A DNA stretch of 33,503 nucleotides from CAZVLQ01 sp964628185. Lineage in GTDB: Bacteria; Pseudomonadota; Zetaproteobacteria; Mariprofundales; Mariprofundaceae. The stretch spans positions 1 through 33,503 of the forward strand of contig CAZVLQ010000023.1 of assembly GCA_964628185.1 (NCBI GenBank), in the 5' to 3' direction. The position numbers were made by a program, and so were the translations under genes. Positions 7,610-14,624 of this stretch are shown in pieces (the stretch's first letter is position 1; the number at the start of each line of letters is the position of its first letter). Below the pieces are notes generated by a model that made no database searches, was not told the DNA's origin, and saw nothing but the letters and a program-made list of their open reading frames with translations.

Positions 7610-7879
7610 TCAGCGGCGCAAGCCCAGCCTGTCAATCAGCGCGCGGTAACGGTTGAAGTCCTTGGTCTTCAGATAGTTCAGCATATTACGACGCGCCCCG
7701 ACCATTTTCAGCAGGCCGCGGCGGGAATGATGATCCTTGTGATGCGTCTTGAAATGCTCGCTCAAACCATTGATGCGGGCCGTCAGCAAAGCAACCTGCA
7801 CCTCGGGGGAGCCTGTATCGCCCTCATGCGTGGCAAACTTGTTGATAATTTCGTTTTTCTGTTCCAAATCCAGAGACAT
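7610..7879 (-). CDS. rpsO: 30S ribosomal protein S15
   Basis: This 89-residue protein has the full length of S15, a primary binder of 16S rRNA in the 30S platform. Recognisable stretches are FATHEGDTGSPEVQVALLTARI (from about residue 15), HFKTHHKDHHSRRGLL and the C-terminal RYRALIDRLGLRR. It starts at an ATG (7879) preceded by AAGGAAAGC. It is transcribed leftwards ahead of pnp, with a terminator between them. Confidence 0.98.
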   Translation of the reverse strand: MSLDLEQKNEIINKFATHEGDTGSPEVQVALLTARINGLSEHFKTHHKDHHSRRGLLKMVGARRNMLNYLKTKDFNRYRALIDRLGLRR

Positions 7880-7923
7880 GAATCCAGCTTTCCTTTTTCT
7901 TTTTCCTTGTTATAGGGCGGCGA

Positions 7924-7952
7924 ACCATAGCGCCAGTCCCGTTCCCTTGCAA
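7924..7952 (-). promoter_or_regulatory. Promoter of rpsO
   Basis: On the minus strand, TTGCAA (7952-7947), a 17-base spacer and TATGGT (7929-7924) give a sigma70-like promoter with a 38-nt purine-rich leader before rpsO. The same -35 hexamer and spacing occur in the rpsF promoter. Confidence 0.6.
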
Positions 7953-7990
7953 CCGGCCCGTCATACACAACCGCAACAAGCACACCGGTG

Positions 7991-8019
7991 CTGACCTCGT
8001 GAAAAATGCGGGTTAGAGT
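7991..8019 (+). promoter_or_regulatory. Candidate promoter of pmbA
   Basis: CTGACC (7991-7996), a 17-base spacer and TAGAGT (8014-8019) match the sigma70 consensus at four of six bases each. This would begin transcription near 8026. A small hairpin GCGGG (8008-8012)/CCCGC (8021-8025) overlaps it; read leftwards it is followed by ATTTTT. The remaining 7880-8065 intergenic sequence holds no other signal besides the rpsO promoter. Confidence 0.3.
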
Positions 8020-8065
8020 GCCCGCCATGTTAACAGCCCGTATATTGCATGAATCGCCGTGATGA

Positions 8066-9475
8066 TTGGTTAATGGAAGCGCTGATTACGCCGTGAGAGA
8101 AAAAACGGGCCGTCAACTGTCCCTGTCCCGGCGCCTTGTCGACAGGGCGATAAAGGCCGGCGCATATGATGCCGATGCGCTGGCAATCCATGATACAGGT
8201 GAATCGGTGCGCGTGCGCAACGGAAAGGTTGAGTCCATCGAGCGCGAGGATGCGCAGGGCGTCGGCCTGCGCGTCTTTGTGGAACAGGCAGGCAAGCTGG
8301 CCTTTGCCAGCGCCTCGACATCCGACATCTCCGATACGGGTCTGGGGCAACTGGTCGATCAGGCCATGGGTATGGCGCGGATTTCCGAACCGGACCCGGA
8401 TGCCGTGCCGCCCACGGGCGCGGAACACCCCACGCAGGCGGAACTGGATGCATGGGTGCGCTCACACGGCATAAAAGACAAGCCGTGGCGCACTGCTGAC
8501 GCCCGGCAGGCCGCCCTGGCCTGTGAACAGGCGGCGCTGGATTATTCTGACCGGATCAGCAACAGCGAAGGTACGGAGGCGGGCTTTGACACGGTGCGTG
8601 TCGCCTATGCGTCCGCTGACGGCTTTGCCGCGGAATACGGAAAGACATCGGCAACCTTAAGCGTGTCCGTTATTGCCGGTTCGGGTGAAGGCATGCAGCG
8701 CGATTATGCCTGGGACAGAAAACGTATGGCAGACCGGCTCCGTTCACCACGGGAACTCGGCCGTGAAGCGTCGGAGCGCGCCCTGGGCAGACTTGGCGCG
8801 GCGGGAATCAGCGGCGGCGGCATGCCGGTGATATTTGAACCACGCGTGGCAATTTCCCTGCTCAGGCATCTTGCAACCGCTGTCAATGGCCGCGCCGTCA
8901 TCCAGCAGCGCTCTTTTCTTGCGGATCAGTGCGGACATTCAATCTTCCCCGATTTCGTACAGATCACCGATGATCCGGATCATCCGGAAGGACTGGGCAA
9001 CCGCCTGTTCGATGGCGAAGGCATGCGCTGCCAGCCGCTGCGCATCATCAGGAACGGCGTGCTGACTGCATTTCTGACCGACCGTTATGCCGCCAGGCGG
9101 CTCGGCGTGAAAACAAGCGGTCATGCCAGCCGCGGGCTGACGGGCGATATCGCCATCGGCGCATCCAATCTCATCCTGCATGCAGGCCATACATGCGTTC
9201 GGGATATCCTGCATGATATCGGCAGCGGCCTGCTGGTCACCGAGATGATGGGCTTTGGCGTCAATGGCGTCACCGGCGATTATTCACGCGGCGCGGCCGG
9301 CTTCCTGATCGAGAACGGCGAGATTGCAGGGCCCGTGCAGGAGGTCACCATTGCCGGTAATCTGAAACAGATGTTTGCCGGTATCTCCCGCCTTGGCGAT
9401 GATCTGACCTGGTTCGGCACAACCGCCGCGCCCACGATCGCCATTTCCGGCATGACCGTGGCGGGACAGGGATAA
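8066..9475 (+). CDS. pmbA: TldE/PmbA-family protease subunit
   Basis: This protein of up to 469 residues is PmbA (TldE), the partner of TldD in a heterodimeric metalloprotease that matures peptides such as microcins and degrades unfolded peptides. Family stretches include GESVRVRNGKVESIERED near the N-terminus and, at the C-terminus, GLLVTEMMGFGVNGVTGDYSRGAAGFLIENGEIAGPVQEVTIAGNL (spread over residues 392-437). No HExxxH zinc motif is seen, as expected for TldE, since zinc is held by TldD. No tldD gene is in the window. The start is uncertain: TTG at 8066 gives the longest form, while GTG at 8093 is a plausible alternative; neither has a strong Shine-Dalgarno. A kinase gene follows after 13 nt. 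Confidence 0.9.
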   Translation: MVNGSADYAVREKTGRQLSLSRRLVDRAIKAGAYDADALAIHDTGESVRVRNGKVESIEREDAQGVGLRVFVEQAGKLAFASASTSDISDTGLGQLVDQAMGMARISEPDPDAVPPTGAEHPTQAELDAWVRSHGIKDKPWRTADARQAALACEQAALDYSDRISNSEGTEAGFDTVRVAYASADGFAAEYGKTSATLSVSVIAGSGEGMQRDYAWDRKRMADRLRSPRELGREASERALGRLGAAGISGGGMPVIFEPRVAISLLRHLATAVNGRAVIQQRSFLADQCGHSIFPDFVQITDDPDHPEGLGNRLFDGEGMRCQPLRIIRNGVLTAFLTDRYAARRLGVKTSGHASRGLTGDIAIGASNLILHAGHTCVRDILHDIGSGLLVTEMMGFGVNGVTGDYSRGAAGFLIENGEIAGPVQEVTIAGNLKQMFAGISRLGDDLTWFGTTAAPTIAISGMTVAGQG

Positions 9476-9488
9476 AAAAAGGATCAAT

Positions 9489-10472
9489 ATGACATACGAT
9501 GTTTACGGCGTGGGTAATGCCATCATGGACTTGCAGGTGCAGTGTGATGAGGCCTTTCTCGATACCGCGGGCGTGGAAAAAGGTATCATGACGCTGGTGG
9601 AGGAGGCCCAACAGCAGTATGTGCTGCAGGCGATAGACGGAGGTTACATCCATCAATGTTCCGGCGGTTCGGCGGCCAACACCATAGTCGGCGTCGCCGA
9701 CCTTGGAGGGAGCGCGGCCTATGCCGGCAAAACCGGGGATGACGAGTTCGGCCGACGCTATCTTGATGAAATGCGGCAGCTTGGCATTACCATCGAGGTG
9801 CGGGCCAATGCCGGCCGGACCGGGGCCTGCGTGGTGCTGATCACACCGGATGCGCAGCGCACCATGCTGACGCATCTGGGCGTATCATCCACACTGGGCC
9901 CGAAGGATATCGACGCGGCGGAAATCGCCAGGGCCAGGTATGTCTATATCGAGGGCTATCTGTTCACCGGCAAATCAACCCGGGCCGCCGCGCTTACGGC
10001 CATCGAACTGGCCGGCCGGCAAGGCGTAAAGGTGGCGCTGACGGTTTCCGATCCGTTTCTGATCGATCTGTACCGGGATCAGTTCCTGAAACTGATCGAA
10101 GGCCCCGTGGATTTGCTGTTCTGCAATGAGCAGGAGGCCCGTGCGCTCACCGGATTTGACGATCCCGTCGAATGCGCCCGCGATATCCACAAATATTGCG
10201 AAAATGTCGCCCTGACGCTGGGAAAAAACGGCTCGATCATCATGCACGAGGGTGATGTGATTCCCGTTGAAGGGGTGGAGGTACGCGCCGTGGACACGAC
10301 CGGCGCCGGAGATATGTATGCCGCGGGCGTACTGTACGGCATTACCAACGGGCTCTCCTGGAAACAGGCCGGACACCTGGGCAGCCATGCCGCCGCGCAG
10401 ATTGTTGCGCAATTCGGCGCTCGCCTGCCCCGGCGCTACACGCATGAGGAAATCAGGGCACTGCTGGCCTGA
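9489..10472 (+). CDS. PfkB-family kinase, probably adenosine kinase
   Basis: This 327-residue PfkB-family sugar/nucleoside kinase most resembles bacterial adenosine kinases, which turn adenosine into AMP for purine salvage. The N-terminal region GVGNAIMDLQVQ and the GGSAANT motif (about residues 58-64) form the substrate site. The anion-hole/catalytic signature DTTGAGDMYAAGVLYG lies around residue 265-280 with Asp as catalytic base. It starts at an ATG 7 nt after AAAGGAT and follows pmbA by 13 nt. merR begins only 10 nt after its stop, so these genes may share one transcript. Ribokinase- or fructokinase-like specificity cannot be excluded. Confidence 0.85.
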   Translation: MTYDVYGVGNAIMDLQVQCDEAFLDTAGVEKGIMTLVEEAQQQYVLQAIDGGYIHQCSGGSAANTIVGVADLGGSAAYAGKTGDDEFGRRYLDEMRQLGITIEVRANAGRTGACVVLITPDAQRTMLTHLGVSSTLGPKDIDAAEIARARYVYIEGYLFTGKSTRAAALTAIELAGRQGVKVALTVSDPFLIDLYRDQFLKLIEGPVDLLFCNEQEARALTGFDDPVECARDIHKYCENVALTLGKNGSIIMHEGDVIPVEGVEVRAVDTTGAGDMYAAGVLYGITNGLSWKQAGHLGSHAAAQIVAQFGARLPRRYTHEEIRALLA

Positions 10473-10482
10473 ATATGTTCAG

Positions 10483-10869
10483 ATGAAGATTGGAGAACTG
10501 GCCAGGGCTGCCGAGGTCAATGTTGAGACCGTACGCTACTACCAGCGCATCGGGCTGCTACCCACGCCGGAAAAGTCTGTCGGCGGTATCCGCCGTTATC
10601 GTGATGGCGACCTCTCCCGGCTGCGTTTTATCCGCCGCGCCAAGGAACTGGGCTTTTCACTGAAGGATATTCATGCGTTGTTGCAACTGGATAAAAAGAG
10701 CTGTGATGATGTTCGGGAACTCGCCGAACACAAACTCGCCGACGTGCGCAAGCGCATCGCCGATCTTGAATCAATGGCCCAGTCGTTAAGCACTATGATC
10801 AGCCGGTGCGAATCCTCGAATCGGACTGCCTGCCCGATTATTGATTCCCTGACTCCACCCGACACTTGA
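10483..10869 (+). CDS. merR: Mercury-responsive regulator MerR
   Basis: This 128-residue MerR-family activator twists the over-long spacer of the mer promoter when Hg(II) binds. The winged helix-turn-helix spans about 1-70 (MKIGELARAAEVNVETVRYY) and a long dimer helix spans 72-108. Mercury-binding cysteines are Cys74, Cys109 and Cys117. The 74-109 spacing equals that of Tn501 MerR (82-117), but the next cysteine is 8 rather than 9 residues on. The start is the ATG at 10483, 10 nt after the kinase stop; no strong Shine-Dalgarno precedes it. Unlike the usual divergent layout, merR is read in the same direction as merTFA, and its TGA (10867-10869) lies inside the mer -35 box. Its own transcription therefore probably comes from pmbA-kinase read-through. 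Confidence 0.9.
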   Translation: MKIGELARAAEVNVETVRYYQRIGLLPTPEKSVGGIRRYRDGDLSRLRFIRRAKELGFSLKDIHALLQLDKKSCDDVRELAEHKLADVRKRIADLESMAQSLSTMISRCESSNRTACPIIDSLTPPDT

Positions 10870-10896
10870 CTCCGTACCATAGTACGGCGTTCAGAC
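10866..10896 (+). promoter_or_regulatory. mer promoter and MerR operator
   Basis: The -35 TTGACT (10866-10871) is followed by a 19-base spacer and a weak -10 TCAGAC (10891-10896). The spacer holds the perfect dyad CCGTAC-CATA-GTACGG (10872-10887), the same half-sites as the Tn21/Tn501 mer operator. The 19-bp spacer is the hallmark of MerR-type activation. Transcription should begin around 10903, at the merT start codon. Confidence 0.93.
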
Positions 10897-10903
10897 TGTC
10901 GGC

Positions 10904-11251
10904 ATGAACACGACAAACACAACAAACCGTAATAAGGCTGAACGCCTGCCATTGGTTGGGGCGGTATTGGCGGGAGGCCTGGCATCCGCCTGTTGTATCG
11001 GCCCTTTAATCGTAGTCCTGCTGGGGCTGGGTTCCGCCTCAGTCTTTGTGGCCATGGAGCCGTATCGACCCATATTCGCTGCCATCACCTTTGCACTGCT
11101 CGCCCGGGCGGGCTGGAAGCACTGGCAGGGTAAAAAGCAATGCGCCGCCAGCGGCTGTCCGCCAAAGAAACCCGTTTTGCTCTGGATACTGGGCGGATTA
11201 TCCATTCTGCTGCTCATTTCGCCCTCACTGCTTCCGTATTTCATCAAGTAA
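10904..11251 (+). CDS. merT: Mercuric ion transporter MerT
   Basis: This 115-residue inner-membrane protein carries Hg(II) into the cytoplasm. Three hydrophobic segments are visible at about 17-45, 50-70 and 90-112. The first holds the vicinal Cys30-Cys31 pair (SACCIGP), and the loop after the second holds Cys80 and Cys85 (QCAASGCPP), the standard MerT cysteine layout. The ATG at 10904 has no Shine-Dalgarno and coincides with the expected transcription start of the mer promoter, so the message may be leaderless. The N-terminus is Asn/Thr-rich and hydrophilic. No merP follows; merF does. Confidence 0.9.
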   Translation: MNTTNTTNRNKAERLPLVGAVLAGGLASACCIGPLIVVLLGLGSASVFVAMEPYRPIFAAITFALLARAGWKHWQGKKQCAASGCPPKKPVLLWILGGLSILLLISPSLLPYFIK

Positions 11252-11263
11252 GGAGAACAACCC

Positions 11264-11503
11264 ATGAAAAAATCCACATTACTGAAAACCGGCATCATTG
11301 GCTCTGCCATCGCCGCCCTGTGCTGCTTTACGCCCGTACTGGTCATTCTGTTTGGTGCTGTCGGACTGGCCGCCTGGGTGGGACACCTGGATGCCGTACT
11401 GATGCCGGCGCTGGTCTTTTTCATTGGGCTGACGGCGTATGCCTGGATGAAGAAAGAGAAGGGTGAGTGCTGTAAATCTGATCAGAAGGGTGATAAGCAA
11501 TGA
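11264..11503 (+). CDS. merF: Mercuric ion transporter MerF
   Basis: This 79-residue protein has the size and layout of MerF: two transmembrane helices (about 8-32 and 38-62), Cys20-Cys21 in the first (IAALCCFTP) and Cys69-Cys70 near the C-terminus (KGECCKSD). It moves Hg(II) across the inner membrane from the periplasm without needing MerP. It starts at an ATG after AAGGAGAA (11250-11257) and ends overlapping merA by ATGA. Carrying both MerT and MerF, with no periplasmic MerP, is a compact arrangement. Confidence 0.88.
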   Translation: MKKSTLLKTGIIGSAIAALCCFTPVLVILFGAVGLAAWVGHLDAVLMPALVFFIGLTAYAWMKKEKGECCKSDQKGDKQ

Positions 11504-12915
11504 GCGATTGCTGTGCAGATAAACTGCATATCGCCATTATCGGCACGGGCTCCGGCGCCTTTGCCGCAGCCATCAAGGCTGTCGAGAGAGGCGCCCGGGT
11601 TACACTAATTGAAGGAGGAGACGTGATCGGCGGCACCTGCGTCAATGTCGGATGCGTGCCTTCCAAGATCATGATTCGCGGCGCTCACATCGCCCATCTG
11701 CAATCCTCGCACGCTTTTGAAGGCGTCCCCTTAAACCGGCCCCGGATTGAACGGGCAGCCATGGTTCGCCAGCAGCAGGCGCGCGTTGAAGAGCTGCGGC
11801 ATGCCAAATACGAAGGCATTCTGGAAAACCGTCCGGACATTCATCTTGTCCGGGGCTGGGCAAGATTCGATGATCCGAACACCCTGATTATCAAGCGGCG
11901 GGATGGCGGCGAACAACGAGTGACTGCGGACAGGATTCTGCTGGCGACGGGTGCCTCTCCCGCAATTCCCGATATTCCGGGACTTTCGGAAACGCCATTC
12001 TGGACATCAAACGAGGCACTGGTTGCAGAGGAGTTGCCCGGGCATCTTGTGGTGATCGGAGGTTCGGTGGTGGCGCTTGAACTGGGACAGGCATTTTTGC
12101 GTCTGGGTTCAAGGGTCACGATCATGGCCCGCAGCATTTTCCTGTCGAAGGAAGACCCCGTGCTTGGCGAAGGGCTGGTGAAAGTCTTTGAGGAAGAAGG
12201 TGCGCGGGTATTATTGCACACGCTGCCCGATGCCGTATCGCATGATGGCCAGGGCTTTGTCCTGCCATCAAAAGCGGGGGAAATACGTTGTGATCAATTG
12301 CTCATCGCCACCGGACGCAAGCCCAATACAGAGCGATTGACGCTTGATAAGGCCGGGGTCAAGACCGGCCGCAACGGCGCCATTGTGATTGATGATCACA
12401 TGCGCACGTCGGTGGAGCATATCTATGCCGCGGGGGATTGTACCGATCAGCCGCAATATGTGTATGTGGCGGCGGCGGCCGGCATGCGCGCCGCCGTCAA
12501 CATGACCGAAGGCGATGCGGCCATTGATCTTGCCGCCATGCCCGCCGTGGTGTTCACCGATCCCCAGGTTGGAACGGTGGGATTAACTGAGGATGCGGCA
12601 AAAAAACAGGGCATTGAGGCGGAATCACGCACGCTGGAACTGGAGAACGTGCCACGGGCGCTGGCCAACTTCGATACGCACGGTTTCATTAAACTGGTGG
12701 CCGAAAAGGAAACGGGACGCCTGCTGGGTGCGCAGGTGCTGGCAGGCGGAGGAGGGGAAATTATCCAGACGGCGGCACTGGCGCTGCACAAGCAAATGAC
12801 GATTAAAGAGCTCGCCGGGCAACTCTTTCCGTACCTTACCATGGTCGAAGGCATCAAGCTCTGCGCCCAGACCTTCACCCGTGATGTAAAGCAGCTGTCC
12901 TGCTGTGCCGGATGA
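11500..12915 (+). CDS. merA: Mercuric reductase
   Basis: This 471-residue flavoprotein disulfide oxidoreductase reduces Hg(II) to volatile Hg(0) with NADPH. An FAD-binding Rossmann motif lies at residues 11-24 (IAIIGTGSGAFAAA). The redox pair is Cys47/Cys52 in GGTCVNVGCVPSK, an NADPH-binding domain spans about 175-270 (VVIGGSVVALELGQAF), and the dimer domain follows. The C-terminal Cys468-Cys469 pair (QLSCCAG), specific to MerA, hands Hg(II) to the active site. The metal-binding NmerA domain is absent; the N-terminus instead reads MSDCCADK with vicinal Cys4-Cys5. It is translationally coupled to merF by a 4-nt overlap. It ends facing a leftward gene 27 nt away; the GC-rich palindrome between them has no T-run. 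Confidence 0.95.
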   Translation: MSDCCADKLHIAIIGTGSGAFAAAIKAVERGARVTLIEGGDVIGGTCVNVGCVPSKIMIRGAHIAHLQSSHAFEGVPLNRPRIERAAMVRQQQARVEELRHAKYEGILENRPDIHLVRGWARFDDPNTLIIKRRDGGEQRVTADRILLATGASPAIPDIPGLSETPFWTSNEALVAEELPGHLVVIGGSVVALELGQAFLRLGSRVTIMARSIFLSKEDPVLGEGLVKVFEEEGARVLLHTLPDAVSHDGQGFVLPSKAGEIRCDQLLIATGRKPNTERLTLDKAGVKTGRNGAIVIDDHMRTSVEHIYAAGDCTDQPQYVYVAAAAGMRAAVNMTEGDAAIDLAAMPAVVFTDPQVGTVGLTEDAAKKQGIEAESRTLELENVPRALANFDTHGFIKLVAEKETGRLLGAQVLAGGGGEIIQTAALALHKQMTIKELAGQLFPYLTMVEGIKLCAQTFTRDVKQLSCCAG

Positions 12916-12942
12916 CCGGCCGGACCGTCCGGGAAATTCCGG

Positions 12943-13482
12943 TTATTCCGCTTCTCTTCTCGCCTTTTTTCTTTCCCGCTGCCTGTCAAGTTCCAGCTTC
13001 AGCTGCTCCCTGAAACTCATTTTCCTTTCCCGTTGTCTTTTCAGCGCGCTTTTACCGTCCTCCCGGGAACCGACGCTATACTTCCCGGAAAATTCCCGAA
13101 CCTTCTTCATGAAGCCGGAAACCAGGCTCTTGAGTTTTCTGGTGGCCTTTTTGCCGCTCTCCTCCGTGGCCTCCATTTTTTTTCTGATTTGATCGGACCC
13201 GCGTGCCGACTGATGCGCCACAGGTACGGGCTTCTCTATTTTTTTCGCGGCGTGCAGGCGTCCTTCTTCGATTGCCTTTATTTTAGCCTTCAATTTCGCG
13301 GCGCGGCTGGCCTTCTGTTCCGAGCTGGATACGTGGCCACGCACAGCCGGCGAAGTCGCCGCACCAGCGCCTGATGGTATCCCCGAAATCCGGTCGGCTC
13401 CTCCGGCTTCATCCGCTCCGGCACGGGAAATGCCTGTCAGCATCCCCAGGCACAACAGAGCAACGGTAAAAAATTTTCTCAC
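12943..13482 (-). CDS. Unrecognised secreted basic coiled-coil protein
   Basis: I do not recognise this 179-residue protein. Residues 1-21 look like a signal peptide (MRKFFTVALLCLGMLTGISRA, cleavage likely near 21-23). The next 35 residues are rich in Gly, Ala and Ser. From about 55 onward it is strongly basic and Glu-rich with predicted long helices (AAKLKAKIKAIEEGRLHAAKK; the tail RQRERKMSFREQLKLELDRQ). No cysteines follow the signal peptide. The GTG at 13482 is preferred because AAAGGGGGT lies just upstream and the signal peptide then starts at residue 1; an ATG at 13503 would add seven residues. It lies between the mer genes and rpsF, convergent with merA. The secretion signal makes a real gene likely; no function can be given. 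Confidence 0.6.
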   Translation of the reverse strand: MRKFFTVALLCLGMLTGISRAGADEAGGADRISGIPSGAGAATSPAVRGHVSSSEQKASRAAKLKAKIKAIEEGRLHAAKKIEKPVPVAHQSARGSDQIRKKMEATEESGKKATRKLKSLVSGFMKKVREFSGKYSVGSREDGKSALKRQRERKMSFREQLKLELDRQRERKKARREAE

Positions 13483-13627
13483 CTCGCACCCCCTTTCAGC
13501 CATATTCGGCCAAACATACTATCCGCGTCCTCCGATGCAAGGATATGTCATTTTCCGACAACCCTGTTCATCATGGATGAAGCGTTATCGCATGCGACCG
13601 GCGATGGCATGATTGCGCAGCCGATCC

Positions 13628-13656
13628 TTGCAAACCACGGGGCCTGTCCGTACACT
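13628..13656 (+). promoter_or_regulatory. Promoter of the rpsF operon
   Basis: TTGCAA (13628-13633), a 17-base spacer and TACACT (13651-13656) form a strong sigma70-like promoter. It gives a leader of about 97 nt before rpsF. The rest of 13483-13759 shows no gene on either strand. Confidence 0.65.
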
Positions 13657-13709
13657 GCCGCGCTCCCCGCGGGCCGACCGTATGCCTGGCGCCGCGGGAT
13701 GATACCTCG

Positions 13710-13736
13710 CTCCGGATGCGCACCATGATTCCGGGG
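13710..13736 (+). promoter_or_regulatory. Hairpin in the rpsF leader
   Basis: CTCCGGA (13710-13716) can pair with TCCGGGG (13730-13736) as a 7-bp stem, one pair being G-U, around a 13-nt loop. It lies 23 nt before the rpsF start. Many bacteria regulate rpsF-rpsR through a leader that binds the S6:S18 complex. This hairpin is a candidate for such an element by position; its fit to the published motif was not established. Confidence 0.3.
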
Positions 13737-13759
13737 CAGATGATACCGAGAGAGGCGCC

Positions 13760-14233
13760 GTGTATTACGAAACCATTTTTATCGTCAACCCCGATGTTTC
13801 CCAGGAAAATACAGCAAAGCTGACCGATGCCCTGATCCAGCGCGTGGAGAAAGCAGGCGGCCGCATTGTGAAACGTGAATACTGGGGCTCACGCCCGCTG
13901 GCATATCAGATCGCCAAGCGTAAGCGAGGCCATTATGTTCTGCTGGTTACGGACGGAGAATCGGCCGCCATGCAAGCACTGGAGGAGGGGCTGCGGCTGG
14001 AAGAGCGTATCCTGCGCTTTCTGACCACCCGTCTGCAGGAAATTTCCGATGAACCATCCCCCCTGTTGCGACGCAAGACTCACACTGAAGAAACCGCGCC
14101 TGTTGCGGAAGAAGCGGAAAAAAAGACCGAGCCCGCCGCAACGGCGAAAACGACCGAAACCGTATCCGGAGAAAAACAAGCGACGGAGCCGGCTGAAACC
14201 ACCGAAGAAGCAGGAGGAGATGCCGCAACCTGA
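13760..14233 (+). CDS. rpsF: 30S ribosomal protein S6
   Basis: This 157-residue protein is S6, which pairs with S18 on the 30S platform. The core is residues 1-95 (MYYETIFIVNPDVS, then REYWGSRPLAYQIAKRKRGHYVLL and LRFLTTRL). From about residue 97 a low-complexity tail of some 60 residues follows, rich in Glu, Thr, Ala and Lys and ending TTEEAGGDAAT. Acidic tails occur in other S6 proteins, but this one is longer than the E. coli tail. The start is a GTG at 13760 preceded by GAGAGAGG. The end overlaps the next gene by 14 nt, and the tail's last codons include that gene's Shine-Dalgarno. Confidence 0.96.
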   Translation: MYYETIFIVNPDVSQENTAKLTDALIQRVEKAGGRIVKREYWGSRPLAYQIAKRKRGHYVLLVTDGESAAMQALEEGLRLEERILRFLTTRLQEISDEPSPLLRRKTHTEETAPVAEEAEKKTEPAATAKTTETVSGEKQATEPAETTEEAGGDAAT

Positions 14234-14555
14234 GGAAAACCGGGTCCGGCTGTGTGGTGTGCTGGCGGATATCCGGCAGCGCTGGACGCCGGATGGAAGC
14301 CTCGCCGTAATCGCATCGCTTATTCTCCCGCGCCCCTCCCTGGGCGCGGACCGGGCCACGAGTGAACCAAGTCAGCCCATTCCCTTGCGGGCGACAGGGG
14401 TGGAGGCCGGGAAACTGGCGGGGCATGAAGGCCGGACCATGGCCATCGAAGGAAAATTGAGGCGGCGCTATTACCACCGCCAGGGTGAATCCCATTGGGG
14501 ACAGGTGGAGGTCTGGGTTGACCAGTGTCATCTGTCCCCTGACCAGCCGGACTGA
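14220..14555 (+). CDS. priB: PriB-like single-stranded DNA-binding protein
   Basis: This 111-residue protein sits between rpsF and rpsR, where beta- and gammaproteobacteria carry priB, an OB-fold primosome protein that helps PriA restart stalled forks. The sequence fits an OB fold: a first strand NRVRLCGVLADIRQRWTPDG with RVRLCGVL matching the PriB/SSB start, a central region LPLRAT-like (QPIPLRATGV), and a last strand WGQVEVWVDQCHL. Identity to E. coli PriB is low, so position carries much of the call. The ATG at 14220 has AGGAGG only 2 nt upstream, inside rpsF, which implies coupling to S6 translation. A divergent Ssb-like function is the alternative. Confidence 0.65.
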   Translation: MPQPEENRVRLCGVLADIRQRWTPDGSLAVIASLILPRPSLGADRATSEPSQPIPLRATGVEAGKLAGHEGRTMAIEGKLRRRYYHRQGESHWGQVEVWVDQCHLSPDQPD

Positions 14556-14624
14556 AACCCGCGCCGGTCAAGCTGCATGATTCATGATTCACGCAGTTTC
14601 AACGTTCTACAGGAGGTATAAATT

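Noticed and set aside
8008..8025. GCGGG/CCCGC hairpin with a T-run on the minus strand, considered as a terminator
   Set aside because: The stem is only 5 bp and no leftward gene lies upstream of it to terminate; it overlaps the putative pmbA promoter instead.
10483..12915. The mer genes as part of a transposon
   Set aside because: No transposase, resolvase, terminal inverted repeats or target duplication could be seen around the module.
12916..12942. GC-rich palindrome between merA and the convergent gene as a two-way terminator
   Set aside because: The symmetric core has almost no loop and no T-run on either side.
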